Of a DNA stretch of 64,000 nt, positions 32,620 to 44,479 are shown piece after piece (position 1 is the first letter of the stretch; every line of letters starts with the position of its first letter). The notes below the pieces were generated by a model, which was not told the DNA's origin, searched no databases, and was given only the letters and a program-made list of their open reading frames with translations. The position numbers and the translations under genes are program-made. The stretch is from Trileptium ribeirensis (Eukaryota > Nematoda > Enoplea > Enoplida > Thoracostomopsidae), in NCBI GenBank assembly GCA_030248225.1, contig JASANE010028858.1, forward strand, positions 24,123 to 88,122. The letters run 5' to 3'.

Positions 32620-33165
32620 TTCGCTACACCGTTAACTTTCATCTGATTCTAGTTCTATCGATACTCGGCCACCTAAGCGCACTGCTTTAGCTTGTCCCTT
32701 TTTCTATTAGTGTTAAGGTTAGGTTAAATACTATTCTAATACTCCTATTGTGAGGTTGATATAATCGCCCCGACAGGCTAACGACCGTACGAGTATTTGA
32801 GTACCTAAACCTAGCTCCTTAGATTTACACTAATAAGAGTCTTATTTAATACAATCGCCCCCAACCGGCTGACGACTGCACGAGTATCAAATTACCTTAA
32901 CCTGAGCCTTACAGTTATGCTATTACGTGCCGATTATAGTAATGTAGTCGCTCCCGACCGGCTGGCAGGCTACGTTATAACTAGTTAGTAGCGGTAGACT
33001 ACTCTTTAGTTTTCCTACAATTTTCGTGCTCTCGACCGGCTGGCCGAATTCTTTTCTCCGGTTGCTAACGGTTGTAACAATCTAGATACCGTTTCTTTCT
33101 GTTTCTTTCGTGGATCTGGTAACTACTAGTATTTGCTTGGAATCGCTCTTTATTGTGATTTGGGC
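32620..33165 (-). repeat. LTR-like block at the 3' side of the gypsy element
   Basis: It contains repeated phrases such as CGACCGGCTGGC or CAACCGGCTGAC spaced roughly 110 bp apart, then TTATAACTAGTTAGTAGCGG and ACTACTCTTTAGTTTTC. Close relatives occur in the blocks at 51.4-53.3 and 55.2-59.5 kb (CGGACGGCTGGC, CTATAACTAGCTAGTAGCGG, ACTACTCTATAGTTCTC). The position just past the last gypsy-strand frame fits a 3' LTR. Identity to the other blocks is only moderate, so it may belong to a related but distinct subfamily. Confidence 0.5.
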
Positions 33166-33222
33166 TCGTCGTTTCATCAATCCATTTTGTCGCTCTGCGT
33201 TTGTTTTACTCCATCGTATTTC

Positions 33223-36020
33223 TTACGCATACCGAGCTGAGACGTCGCCGTCTTCTTTGAAGTTAACTCTTCCAAAAAGGCCTGAATTTTGTTTCCATTT
33301 CGACTTCTTTTTCGTCGACCCGGCACAGTTTAAATTTATTATGGTCAAATTCCTTTTACTTGAATGATCGATCCATTTACATTTCGTATATATTACTTTT
33401 GAACATTCTTTGTTCCTGTATCTGCTGTCGAATCTTTCGATCGAATGCTTTTTGCATCTTTTCCAATGATTCAATCTTCTTTTGTTCTTCCTCAATTGTT
33501 TGAGGTCTTGCTTCGATTCGCACCGTTCGTGTTCTGTGCCACGGGTATTTCTTTGTTATTTTCCCGATCAAACTCCAAACTTCTTTTTGTTCAGATCTAT
33601 CTATCGATGTTTCGTTCGCTCGACATGCCATCACCAATATGACTGGGAACAGTAGCGACTGTCCACGCACTCTCTTGCCATTGATCGTGATCGTGTTGGT
33701 GCGAACAATCTCTTTCTATTATCAATTTCGTCGCAATACTCGATCATTGCGTCCTTCTTTTTGAGGACGTAAATTTCCACCAATCGTTGTGTCGTTAAGT
33801 ACTTAGTTCTGTTCGCCAAGTATTCTTTGTAACTCGCCCATGTCGACTGTGTTTAAGTAGATTCTTTTCGAATGTTGCGGTCCACATTCTTTCTTCAGTT
33901 GGTACATCGTTCCACAGAATGTTTTCTTTTAATTGTTCGCATAAAATATTCGGTATCTTTCCCTTGAATTGTGCTGTATCGATGATACCAAGTTCACCTT
34001 CGGTCGTTTGGATCGCTACTTATCGTGTAATCTAGCTTGCCATTTCGCTTGTTGTATCATTCCAAATTTGTTGGTCGATCTACGTTAGGCAATCCGGATG
34101 AATACCATTTTGTTCGATAAACGCTTCGACTGCAATTTTTTGTTGCTACTGCTATTAGTTCCAACAGCGGAACTTTGCCACCACCGTTGCAATTGATATG
34201 TTTGTTCTGGATTGGTGCATAATTTTTTGCGAACTGTTCTGCACCTTCATATGTCTCTATAATAACTGTTATTTGGTTTATTCGAAAATTAAATCCGAAT
34301 ACTGTTTGGTAATCCGTCCATCTTTGCCACCATCGTGTGATATGTAACGGCGTTCTTTTGTCGTTGGGGCCCGGAATGAAGTTTATTTGACCTGGATTTT
34401 TGTTGAACGGAAATCGTCTTTGGACAGTCATATTAGTTTCGTTCTATTTCCCACGGGTCGTAGTTGACCCACGTTATTGATAGTTCCTTGATCACTATTA
34501 TCACTTATCGGATTGTATTTGGATCACCGATTGTAGTATTGGCCGACGATTATTCTCTCCAATACTTGTTTCGTTTCGTTGGATCGTTCTTTTGGGTCGT
34601 ATTTATTTGGTTCTACAGTTCGCTGAACCGTTATTTTGGTCGTTTGGTTTAACTTCGATGATTCCCAATATGTTGAGAATCTTTTGTCGTTGTTGTGCCA
34701 GGAAGTATTTGCCTGGCTGTCAGGGAATAACCGGAACCGAAATTTACCGGAACCGGAACCGTCCATTTAAACCGGATCCGGAACCGGAACCTGGTCTTCG
34801 AAATTTATATATAGTAAAAGATATGAAGGAAGAAATTAAGGTATAGTCGACTTCAAATGCATTAAAAATAACTTTTACATTAAACTTAATATATTGCCAT
34901 GATATTATTGCCGTTCTGAAACTTTAAAGAGACTGAGGAAGCTAATAATGTTAATTTATCGATCAATATGTCGTTCTATTGGACACCCAGAGCAAAAAAT
35001 GCCTTCTACTATACACCCTTGCGTATACTGCGTCAAACTGAATGTGCTTACAACGCATAGAGCGAAGAATAAACGCTTTCGCTCTGTCCCTATTCGCCTC
35101 CCTTTACTACACATACGTTTGTTAGATGTTGCTCTGTAGGAAACTTGAAAGTATTGGTTTATATGATTCAGGAAAAATTAATAGATAAAAAATAATTTTC
35201 TGATCAGTGGTAAGAGACACTGTTTAGGCTAGCGTTGGACAAACAGTACCCGTCAGTTAGATGATAATGATGATAACTTTCTAATCATAATACTATAAAT
35301 GAGACAAACTGTTATACTGCTCGCACAGTTTCAATAAATCCAGTTCATTGCAAAGGAAGCAGTGTTTGGCTACGTTGTAGATAACGTTACTTCACTTTAA
35401 TTTCGCTTGATTTACAAAGTTTACAAGCGCACTGGCTGGCGCTTGGCGCAATTTATATTAGCCAAGCATAGACTAAGTACTTCTATGTAAGCCATACTCT
35501 GTTACCCAGTTGGATTGGTTTAATTCGAACGTAATCCGGAGACTTCTGAATGTGTAAAATAGTTACTACAAGCATCGTCTTGGTTTTGATCTGTTAACAA
35601 ACTGATGCAGGTTATTATGAAAAATTTCTACTGAAATTATGTGTCCTACTTACATTTCACACGGCAAATTGCTTAGTTAATCTTTTCTTTTGTTTGGTTG
35701 TATTGGAGCTTGATCATTGTATAATATATATTACATATTTTTGGATCAGGGATGAAGCAAAAATGTGGAAAATTTCAAACAAAATTTTTAAACCGGAATT
35801 TGCCCTTTGCCGGAACCGCAACCGGAACACGATTTTCGCCGGAACCGGAATTCCGGTTACTCCCTGCTGGCTGTATTATTTATTGATTCATCGTTTGGTT
35901 TCGGTGAGTCAGTTCGTTGAGCGCTGCTATTCCGGCGTTATAATTTCCTTTCGTTTTGTCGTACCCCAATCTTAACACCACCACTGCTATTATTAATATT
36001 TTTAATTTACCCGTGCTCAT
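33223..36020 (-). pseudogene. Unrecognised gypsy-strand ORF in the env position
   Basis: On the minus strand an ATG at 36020 opens a frame whose first residues include KLKILIIAVVVLRLG, a basic-then-hydrophobic start like a signal peptide. After the MITE at 34721-35866 the frames at 34720-34524, 34431-34057, 33819-33631 and 33670-33223 continue in the same direction with frameshifts. They show several NxT/S sites and a long charged coiled coil (EEEQKKIESLEKMQ) near the end. I do not recognise the family. I see no clear C-terminal membrane anchor or furin-like site. The location between integrase and LTR is where env-type genes lie in some gypsy elements, but a non-env third ORF is equally possible. 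Confidence 0.45.
34721..35866 (+). mobile_element. hAT-like MITE, copy 6 (1,146 bp)
   Basis: It starts CAGGGAATAACCGGAACCG and ends CCGGTTACTCCCTG. A perfect 8-bp duplication CTGGCTGT lies at 34713-34720 and 35867-35874. Short deletions remove one unit in the A array and part of the B array (CCGGTTCCGGTATGG segment missing near 35802). It interrupts the env-position ORF. Confidence 0.93.
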
Positions 36021-36640
36021 TTAATTCTTTACTAAATGTTCTTATAATTAATAAGTTAATATACTGTATTTTACAATCCTTGTATACAATACAATATCTT
36101 ACAATCTTTACACAATTTATTTAGTTTCTTTATAGTTTTATACTTTCTTTTTCTTTTATTTTGGTTTTTAGGTTAAGATTATTCAGAAATTATATTTACA
36201 ATCTTTATTTATTGCTATCATTATTTATTGTTTTCCATAGGTATGGTCATGTAATACTCCTTGTAGTATATGTTCATGGGTTGTATAAATTTTTATTCAT
36301 GGGAAGCAATACTAAAGGGCTTCCTGGGGATCATCGTCTAATCATACATACGCAAGCTTGGTGGAACCACAAAAAACATTAGACCCATTTAATAACCAGA
36401 TCCGCTTCGTTATCCTCCTTCCAAGAGCCTTTACATTTCCCGCATCCTTGGGAGCTAAGCGTTGGCGTGATTTTTTTGGACACGCCTTAATATGGCTTCA
36501 TAACCCGCATAGTCTTCTGGATCTCCCCCGAAACGTGTAAATTGAGTACAGTTATACCATTTTGGTCGTTGAGTTGCACTTTCAACTATAATTAACAAAT
36601 GTTATGAAATTTGACTTCAATGATACGGAAAAGTTCGTCG
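36021..36640. other. Gypsy internal non-coding stretch
   Basis: Between the integrase tail and the downstream ORF. AT-rich with no motif seen. Confidence 0.35.
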
Positions 36641-37963
36641 AATTCTGGGTGATAAACACTACTATATGGGCCATTGAAGATTGTTTGGATTTTTCATTAA
36701 AACTAGATACCGTAATTAAATGTTCCTTTCTTTGCTCTCCTGTCTCAATATTGTTTATACTGGTTTTGTGCCAAGTATAATATTTTCCGTATTCGTTCCC
36801 ATGCTATCGTTAATTTTTCTATTAGCTGTGCTGCATATCATTCGTCTGTAGTTGCTCTTAGATATCCATGAATTGGGTTCTCTCCAAATAAAACAGGATC
36901 TCGGCCATATAGTAAGAAGAATGGGGTCTGTCCAGTTGAAGCGTGAAAGGCCGTTCTATACGCTAAACATAGCGGTTCCAGGAATTCGTCCCATCTATCG
37001 GGGCTCAGATCTGTTGTTGGTTTTAGCATCGCTTTAAGCGTTTGATTCCATCTTTCGACCAATCCATTCGCTTCATGGTGATACGGTGCCGAATACACCT
37101 TCTTAATTCCAATTAATGCCAATTCTTTTGTAAACTTCTCGGAAGTAAAACAAGGTTCTTGATCGGTTAGTAGAACTCGTCGGACTCCATGTCGACATAC
37201 GATTCTTTCGATGAAAAGTTTCGTGACTGTGCTGGCCGTTTGGTCTGGTACTGCAATTACTTCAGGCCATTTCATAAAGTAATCCATAAAACATATGATA
37301 TATTGGTTGCCAGGTTGAGTTGGTGGTAAGGGACCAATGATGACGATGCCTAGCATGTGAAATGGTGCTAGTGCTTTGATTGGTTGTAATGGGTCTCTTC
37401 GTTTTGGACCTTGTCGGAATCAAACGAACGGAAGACATTCTTCAATGTATTGTCGTAGATCGACAAGTCATACTCGGTCAAAAGAATCCCCTTGTCATTT
37501 TCGACCATACTTTTTCGAATCCTAAATGTCCTCCATACTTTGATGTGTGATACAATTCAAACAAACGTCGTCGGAAATCGGCAGGTATATACTACAATTT
37601 GGAATTCCCATGGTTAGGTTTGTTGCGGTCGATCTTTCTTTCGTAATCGATATAATATATCAATAAAATAATAAATCGGTGTTCATGTGCTACAATCCAT
37701 TTCTTTTCGAATTCGGAAGCTGTATCCAGAAACTCATTGTGTTCGATGTAGTGTTTGAACCATTGGATGCATGGATCTTCATTTTGTGCGCGTACCAGTT
37801 CATCCGGTGTCCACGGTGGTTCTAGCGGAAAATACTGTGAATACACGTCGGCTTCGTTTACTTCAGGTTCATCTGGTTGATCCAATTCTTCCTCCGATTC
37901 CATTCTTTTCTCTTGTCGTTCGTTTTGCGCCGTCCTTTGTTCGTTTTCTATCAATGGTTCCAC
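36640..37963 (-). pseudogene. Ty3/gypsy integrase with HHCC domain and upstream spacer
   Basis: Reading down on the minus strand, an acidic spacer (37963-37592) leads into the HHCC zinc domain: YHTSKYGGHLG, then EECLPC in a shifted frame near 37440-37570. The catalytic core is uninterrupted at 37356-36838, with FMDYFMKW (D25), LLTDQEPCF (D65) and NGLVERWN (E101), a DD35E triad. The tail beyond 36838 continues after a stop with a DRRAKK block, typical of gypsy integrases. This enzyme joins the cDNA ends to host DNA. RT and RNase H lie upstream, the order that defines Ty3/gypsy. A stop after GFF in the zinc domain and a frameshift before the core make it non-functional. Confidence 0.92.
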
Positions 37964-38531
37964 TTGGAACTCTTTTTCTTGGTTGTTTCCGCCTTTGCGA
38001 TAACGGTTGTTCAGTTTGTTTTTCGTCGTTGAAGAGTTCGAGTATGCTGACCTCTTCTTCTGAAATTTCTTCCGCTATTTCAACTGTTTGATCCTCTTCA
38101 CTATCGCTAAGTGTTATTGTACTGTTGGTTACTAAGGTCTCTTCTTTCTGTTGCTGTTCTTTTTCTATTGATCCTTTCTTGGATCCGTCCTTTGTTCGAC
38201 TCTGCTTTTGGTTTTATAATTCTTTCTTTTGATTGTGCTTCTTCCTTCCACCACTGGTTACTAATTCTTTGCACTCGTTTTGTTTCGCACGGTTGATTAT
38301 TTTTTCTTGGGTTGGTTGAAATTGTATTTCCGTTTCAAATATCAATGATTCTTCCGAATCGGATTCTTGTTGGTGTACTGCCGCTATCGGATATTTTTTA
38401 ATTCTTTGATTTCCTTTCTGTTGTTATTATTTGAGTTCCTGTTCTTTCCGCTTCTTTCTTTTGGCTTCTTTTGTTTTTATTTGTCTCGCTTGTTGGTTAC
38501 CGCTAGTTCGTTTGATCATTAGCGGTTTATA

Positions 38532-38671
38532 TTAGTTCTTTGTTTCTTCTTCCTCCATTTCTAAGTTCCCGGTTGTAGGAACTACTTGTGTTCTCGACAT
38601 ACAATCTGCATTCTGGTGATATCGCGCCTGTTTGTATATGATTGTATATTCGTACTTAAGAATTTTGTTAG
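38532..38671 (-). pseudogene. Gypsy RNase H, C-terminal end
   Basis: The minus strand reads YEYTIIYKQARYHQNADCMSR, the end of the retroelement RNase H (y.i.YrpG..N..AD.lSR). It is cut from the rest of the domain by the MITE at 38672-39819. The stretch 37964-38531 between it and the integrase spacer is low-complexity and acidic on the minus strand, with stops. Confidence 0.85.
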
Positions 38672-39819
38672 CCGGTAGTAACCGGAATTCCGGTTCCGGC
38701 GAAAATCGTGTTCCGGTTGCGGTTCCGGCAAAGGGCAAAAACCATACCGGAACCGGAATTCCGGTTTAAAATTTTTGTTTGAAATTTTCCACGTTTTTTG
38801 CTTCATCCTGTAATCCAAACATATGTAATATATATTATACAATGATCAAGCTCCAATACAACCAAGCAAAAGAAAAGATTAACTAACCAATTTGCCGTGT
38901 GAAACGTAAGTAGGGCACATAATTTGAGCAGGAATTTTTCATAATAACCTGCAGGAGTTTGTTAAATCAAAGCCAGGTCGATGCTTGTAGCAGCTATTTT
39001 ACACATCCAGAATTTTGTGGGATACGTTTGAATTAAACCGGTCCAACTCGGTAACAGAGTATGGCTTACGCAGAAGTACTTAGGGTATGCTCGGTTAACA
39101 TAAATTGCGTCAAGCACCCGCCAGTACGCTTGTAAACTTGGTAAGTCAGTCTAAATTGAAGTAAACTAACGTTATCTGCAACGCAGCTAGAAACTGCTTT
39201 CTTGGCAATGAACTGTATTTATTGAAACTGTGCGAGCAGCATCACAGCGTGTCTCATTTATAGCATTCTGAATAGAAAGTTATCATCATTATAATCTAAC
39301 TGACGGGCACTGTTTGTCCAACGCTAGCCTAAACAGTGTCTCTGACCACTGGTTAGAAAACTACCTTCTATCTATTATTTTATCTTAGAATCATATAAAC
39401 CAATAATTTTAAGTTTTCTACAGAAGAAAATGAACAAACGTATGTGTAGTAAAGGGAGGCGACTGGAGACAGAGCGAAAGTGTGTATTCTACGCTCCCCA
39501 AGCCTTGTAAGCACAATCGATTTGACGCAGTATACGCAATGGTGTATAGTGGAAGACATCTTGTGCTCTGAATGTCCAAAAACCGACATATTTGATCGAT
39601 AAATAAATATTATTAGCTTCCTCAGTCTTTAAAGTTTCAGAAAGGCAATAATACCATCGCAATACATTAAGTTTAATGTAACAGTTATTTTTAATGTATT
39701 TTAAATCCACTATATCTTCATGTCTTCCGTCACCTGTTTTACTATATATAAATTTCGAAGACCAGGTTCCGGTTCCGGAACCGGTTTAAATGGACGGTTC
39801 CGGTTCCGGTTATTCCCTG
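38672..39819 (-). mobile_element. hAT-like MITE, copy 7 (1,148 bp)
   Basis: It starts CCGGTAGTAACCGGAATTCC, a mutated CAGGGAGTAACC, and ends GGTTCCGGTTATTCCCTG. The flanking octamers (TTTGTTAG and CATTCGAG) do not match, so the target duplication is lost or one edge has changed. It splits the gypsy RNase H domain. Confidence 0.88.
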
Positions 39820-40672
39820 CATTCGAGCTAATAGTACGGTCATCCGTTCCAGCGGTCGTTTCTTGTTGAGGATTTGGACCAATGGTGCATGGTCCGTAAT
39901 AATCGTTGTATGGTTCTCCAATAAATACGGCCGGAAATGTTGAACTGCTCGAATTACTGCCAAACATGTTCTGTAATTGAGTATCGGGTTTTTTCGTCAC
40001 GGTATTATTGCTACCGTAATGGATTTCGTGTTCACTTCCTGCTTCGTCTTTTTAGCTAAGATATATCCGATGCCGTGTTTGCTCGCATCAGTGTATAGGA
40101 TACATGGTCTGTTTGTATTTGGATATCTCGATATCGAGGGCGTCGTCATTTTGATCTTTAGGGTGTCGAACGCTTGTTGAGTTTCTTCCGCCCATAACTG
40201 ACTGAACTTGACCGTTTTTGCTCGTTTGTCGGTGATGTCGTTAACGGTGCTGCTATTCCATAATCATGTACAAATCTGGTTAATCCCAGGAAACTTTTGA
40301 GTTGTGTCATTGTTTTTAATTTTGAAAACTTCCGTAATCTTGTCAATCTGATATTCCTATATTCGCTACGATGTATCCAAGGAACGGAATTTCTTCTTTA
40401 GAAATTCACACTTCGATATTTTTGCCGTGAGATTCGCTTCTCGCAACCGTTGTAGTATTTGGCTGATATCGTGCAAATGGTCCCAAAATGACGTTGAAAA
40501 GATTATTATATCGTCCAAATAGCATAAGCATGAATCCATTAGGACGAGTGTTAATACTAGCTGCATCATTCTTTGAAATGTTGCAGGTCCACCCAAAACG
40601 CATAACGTTGAATTCAAACGATCCTTCGTGACAGATAAAAACTTTTCTTTATTTTATTCGTTCATTGGTATA
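39820..40672 (-). pseudogene. Gypsy RT palm/thumb and RNase H N-terminal part
   Basis: The minus-strand frames at 40668-40366 read ICHEGSFEFNVMRFG, GPATFQRMMQ and CYLDDIIIFS, the RT palm with the YLDD catalytic motif near 40509-40530. LTAKISKCEFLKK follows. At 40346-40158 comes LKSFLGLTRFVHDYGIAA, the connection domain. At 39963-39830 MAVIRAVQHFRPYL and IITDHAPLVQIL mark the RNase H Glu and Asp motifs. At least three frameshifts and a TAA near 40652 are present. The N-terminal half of the RT resumes at 44480 beyond the pogo insertion; the RT frame reads straight across the TA junction. Confidence 0.92.
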
Positions 40673-43600
40673 GCAGTGCGTTAAGAAAAAACCAGCTAAG
40701 GCACGTTGTTCCTCACTGTGGAACAAGCTAGGGGATTTCCGCTAAGCTGAGTAAGCATTAAGGATGGCAAGCGCCAATACATTCGCTCATACAACAATCT
40801 AACCTCTAGACCTCTCCATGATGCAACAACGCTTGATAACATCGTCTGGAATAAAAAACCAAATGGCGGAAAAAATAACCAAAGTGTCGGAAAAAAAAGC
40901 CATTTCCAAAAATAGAAATTCTAGGAGCATGACACGGTGTTTCGAACTCCATTAACCTCACACATCGCACAATAGGCAAATAAAGCACAAAATGCTACAA
41001 AAACAACTTGCATACTTGAACTTACGGCAATTGGTCGAAGGGACAATTGGTAGAAAACAAAAGGGTTCTGAAAATGTAAACAGACTTGGCTTGAATAAAT
41101 TGTTCTTTGATACAGATGTGTCTACGCTTAGTTAGTCTTGTTCCCACCTGCTTTGTCTGCCTCGGAAGTATCTAATTTCTTTCGACCAATTGTTGTAGTC
41201 CTATGTATATATAACTTACATTGACGAGGTTGATCCTTTCGAATTGTCCAGAAGAGCGACGTAATAGCAAGCCAGAACGGAACGCGGCTTGGCGGCGGCG
41301 GCGACGGTAGAGCTGGTGGTGACGGAAGCCGGAGGCAGCAATCGGAAAAGACGGTAGTAGGCGTCAGCGGGCAAAACTTACGACGGCGCAACGGTGGTAT
41401 AAAGGGACAACTCGGCATAAGCCAGCCCAGCGTAAAATGTCTTTATGCAATGTCACGTGACGGCAATTCAAAGACGACACTATTACAAAATGTTAATGAG
41501 TTCGCCAAAAATAACATATTTACAAAATATTTTACAGACGAAATTGGCGTTATTGGTTAATTAATGTTAAATGATTAAATGCTTAACTATTAATAAACTA
41601 ATATATATATAACGTTACTAGCGTTGATGTTAAGATAGTTCATTCTTTTATTAAGTTCTTCAAATACTCAGTTTCAAGGCCGGGCAAGGCCCTAACACAG
41701 GAATAACAGCCGCATGCGCGCGTAGCGGCTGCTCGTCGCCTGCTTTTCACTTCCACTAACCCGAATGCCGCCCTTAACAGGAGAGGGCACGATGGGCCCG
41801 TAATACACATATCGCAGTGGAACACACTCTTCATCCGAAGGCTTGCGAGTGAACCGGTTGTCGCTAACGTAGCGGTAGAACTCGAACGTCGCATGAACAC
41901 CGTCATCATCGACGCTTTTAAGTCGTCCCAAATACCACGTTTTGTCGTAAGCCGTAGCATAATATTTGCCAATACACTCGGCAGGCTGGTTTACGATGTT
42001 GTCGCGGATGCCCTCGACCTCCTCGATCATCTTCAGCTTCTCCTTTTCGAGAGCGTCAATTGGCTCCTTGTCGCTGGCGGCACCGGAGCTGACATCATCG
42101 CCCTCATCGTCGCTGCTTCCTTGGCTGATGCTGTCATCGTAGTTATCTTCACTCGCAGATCCACTGTCATGTTCAGTATCGCTATCTCCATCGTCGGCTG
42201 CGGCCCTTTTATTTCGTTTGAGTGACTGAGTCTGTTTGGTAACCACGGCCTTCCTTTTGCTGCCCGCTTCCACCGCATTTTTATCCGTAGCCGCGGCAAT
42301 GGCTTCATCAGTAATCACACATCCGTCCATTTTTACCCGCGGTTGTCGTTTTTTAGGATCGGTTGGCGTTGTGCACCCAATTTTGGACATCCACAGGGCC
42401 TGCCACGCAGTCGGACTCGGAGACACGCTGCAGGAGGAGCTTGGGCTTAATGCAGCAATGTTTGCCAGGGCAGGCGAGTCAGGCGGGATGTAGAACCACT
42501 GCCCGCCAGGTGCAGCGCCCGGCGGCGTCGCGCGCGCCACAGTAACCGACGCGTCTGGCTGCGATACGCCACTCGACGACGGCTGCTGAGAAGCAAGCTC
42601 ACTGGTAGCAGCTTCCGCCTCAGGCACGCTTTCCCCCTCAACGTCCTCCATATTATCGGGACGACCAAGCTCAACCCACAGTTCATACTTGGCAACGAGC
42701 CCCGGATCAAATTTTGAACGATCGTACTTCGTGCGGTCATAAGGCCAAACGCCCACCGACCGAAACCCGGATTTGATGTTATCCGCCGACATCCCCTTGT
42801 CCCAAATCACAGATAGATTATCGACGAACTGGCGCTTAGTCATCGCCCCCGGCGGCCAACCATTCTGAAAAATGCGCTCGTTCAGGCGCTCGGCCCAGTA
42901 TTTTTTCAGCGGCCCAAAAACGGTCTTGTCTACTACCTGCAGCGTCGTAGTAGTATGGGAGGGAAGCTTGTATAGCGTGATGTTTTCTTCTTGAGCCTTC
43001 TTGATAGTTTGCGGGCTGAGGTGGGACAGATGACCGTCGAAAATGACGAGTAGTGGGCGCTGAGTAACAGTACGGCAGAAGGCGCAAATCCAGTCGTGGA
43101 AAATGTTGGTGGTCATCCATCCGGATTTGCTCAGAGCATACCAGGTTCCTGGGATAGCAGTTCCAGGCGTTCCACTCCATTCTGCAGGAATTGAATTCAG
43201 CTCCTTGGATTTGCTGGAATACACCACCAAGGGCGGCAATTTTACACCCACGGCGTTGCAGCATGCTAGTAGCGTGATGTTGTCACGGCCCGTGCCAGCT
43301 ACCACCGCTTCCACCCTTTGGCCAACCAATGTCACTGCTTCCTTGTTCTCTGGGTCGAGTGGGAATCCGGACTCGTCATGATTCCAGATGTGTGCTGGTG
43401 GGTTTTCGAGCTGGTTGATGCCCAGCTTAGCGAAGACCGCTTCCATGTGGTCATAGAAACCTTCGATAAGGAAGGGATTCCGAGTGTTCCTAAACCGAGC
43501 GAAATGCAGTGTTCGCAGCTTTTTGCGGCTGAGGTTGTGTCGCGCCATGAAACACTTCACCCAGTCACGGCTTGGGTACCAGGTGCGACTGACGGTTGAT

Positions 43601-44477
43601 TTTGACGGTGAGGTGGAGTCAAACTTGGGATTTTTTATTTCTCGAATTTCGGCGTATTCCCCGACGATGCCACGAATTTGTTTGCGGGTAGGAGCGAAAC
43701 CGAAGATGCCGCTTTGAATGATGCATTCGGCAAGATCGGATTCTTCGCCGGCCTTCAGCACAGTGCGGCGTCCGGATGTTCCTACCGCGGCTCTAGCGCC
43801 ACTTCTAGCTGCCTTACGATCGCGCAACACCTGACGACCAATGCGATAACGTTTGGCTACAGTATTAAGCTTGGCCCCACCTTCTATTTCATTCAATGCA
43901 TTATTGATATCATTAATATTATACTCTCTACGTATCTTTTGATAATTTCTACCTTGACCGGGCATACTAATAGCTAAAAGCAAAAAATACATTAAGATAT
44001 CATATCATAACAATAACACTGTGCAGTGCTTTAATTTCGCTGATAAATTCTAGCCGTGGAAAAAATTGGAAATGTTGGCTTTTATTTCCGTCATCTTGGT
44101 TTTTTTAACATCCACCAAGAAGACCCCCTCTAGCGTTGGCGGCAAGCACCGATAAAATTCAATAGCTTATTGCAATTTATGGAGGGTGCCATCATTCCAC
44201 TAAACCACGAAACTTTGATATTTTCTGTTTGCTGTACACAGTATCGATCCAAATTAGGGCTTTCTAAGGGTTATTGTGAAGTTGTAACCAACCAAAAAAC
44301 CTGTGTTTCGCCATGAAAGTATTTGGTGGCCCAGAGCAGTGAAAATGAAAAATACATTTTGAAATCGTCCTAGAAACATGTGTTAAGATTGATTTTGCAA
44401 GGTGTACAAAATTTCGCATAATATGAAAATTGGTTTTTTCTTCCGTCAAAATCAACGTGGTTTTTTTAACGCAACGC
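40673..44477 (-). mobile_element. pogo/Tigger-like DNA transposon, 3,805 bp, intact ends
   Basis: The left end reads GCAGTGCGTTAAGAAAAAAC. The right end in reverse complement reads GCGTTGCGTTAAAAAAACCA, giving a terminal inverted repeat of about 20 bp with few differences. TA at 40671-40672 and TA at 44478-44479 are the target duplication. Removing the element plus one TA restores an open gypsy RT reading frame across the junction, direct proof of the boundaries. The transposase gene lies on the minus strand. About 1.0 kb 3' and 0.5 kb 5' of it are non-coding. Confidence 0.96.
41692..43992 (-). CDS. pogo-like DDE transposase with C-terminal SH3-like module (766 aa)
   Basis: Uninterrupted frame. 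The likely start is the second Met (43965, MPGQGR), since the first nine residues are hydrophobic and atypical. Residues 20-60 form a pipsqueak-type helix-turn-helix and 80-165 a CENP-B-type DNA-binding region ending RHNLSRKKLRTLH. The DDE core follows: NHDESGF (D206), VIFDGHLSHL (D319) and LQVVDKTVFGPLKK (D355), a DD35D triad as in pogo/Tigger transposases. A low-complexity Ser/Asp/Glu-rich linker (about 590-660) leads to a terminal module (about 690-745) with GKYYATAYDKTWYLGRL and RYVYYGP, like the small SH3/Tudor-like domains on some invertebrate transposases. It would cut and paste DNA at TA sites. All three catalytic Asp are present, so it could be active or recently so. Confidence 0.95.
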   Translation of the reverse strand: MYFLLLAISMPGQGRNYQKIRREYNINDINNALNEIEGGAKLNTVAKRYRIGRQVLRDRKAARSGARAAVGTSGRRTVLKAGEESDLAECIIQSGIFGFAPTRKQIRGIVGEYAEIREIKNPKFDSTSPSKSTVSRTWYPSRDWVKCFMARHNLSRKKLRTLHFARFRNTRNPFLIEGFYDHMEAVFAKLGINQLENPPAHIWNHDESGFPLDPENKEAVTLVGQRVEAVVAGTGRDNITLLACCNAVGVKLPPLVVYSSKSKELNSIPAEWSGTPGTAIPGTWYALSKSGWMTTNIFHDWICAFCRTVTQRPLLVIFDGHLSHLSPQTIKKAQEENITLYKLPSHTTTTLQVVDKTVFGPLKKYWAERLNERIFQNGWPPGAMTKRQFVDNLSVIWDKGMSADNIKSGFRSVGVWPYDRTKYDRSKFDPGLVAKYELWVELGRPDNMEDVEGESVPEAEAATSELASQQPSSSGVSQPDASVTVARATPPGAAPGGQWFYIPPDSPALANIAALSPSSSCSVSPSPTAWQALWMSKIGCTTPTDPKKRQPRVKMDGCVITDEAIAAATDKNAVEAGSKRKAVVTKQTQSLKRNKRAAADDGDSDTEHDSGSASEDNYDDSISQGSSDDEGDDVSSGAASDKEPIDALEKEKLKMIEEVEGIRDNIVNQPAECIGKYYATAYDKTWYLGRLKSVDDDGVHATFEFYRYVSDNRFTRKPSDEECVPLRYVYYGPIVPSPVKGGIRVSGSEKQATSSRYARMRLLFLC

Positions 44478-44479
44478 TA

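Noticed and set aside
42033..42740. Overlapping minus-strand frames inside the transposase
   Set aside because: Alternative-frame readings of the same gene, without motifs.
41893..43977. Open frames up to 110 aa on the plus strand across the pogo gene
   Set aside because: They are antisense shadows of the 766-aa transposase, which shows motifs and catalytic residues. The same shadows recur at 62641-63515.
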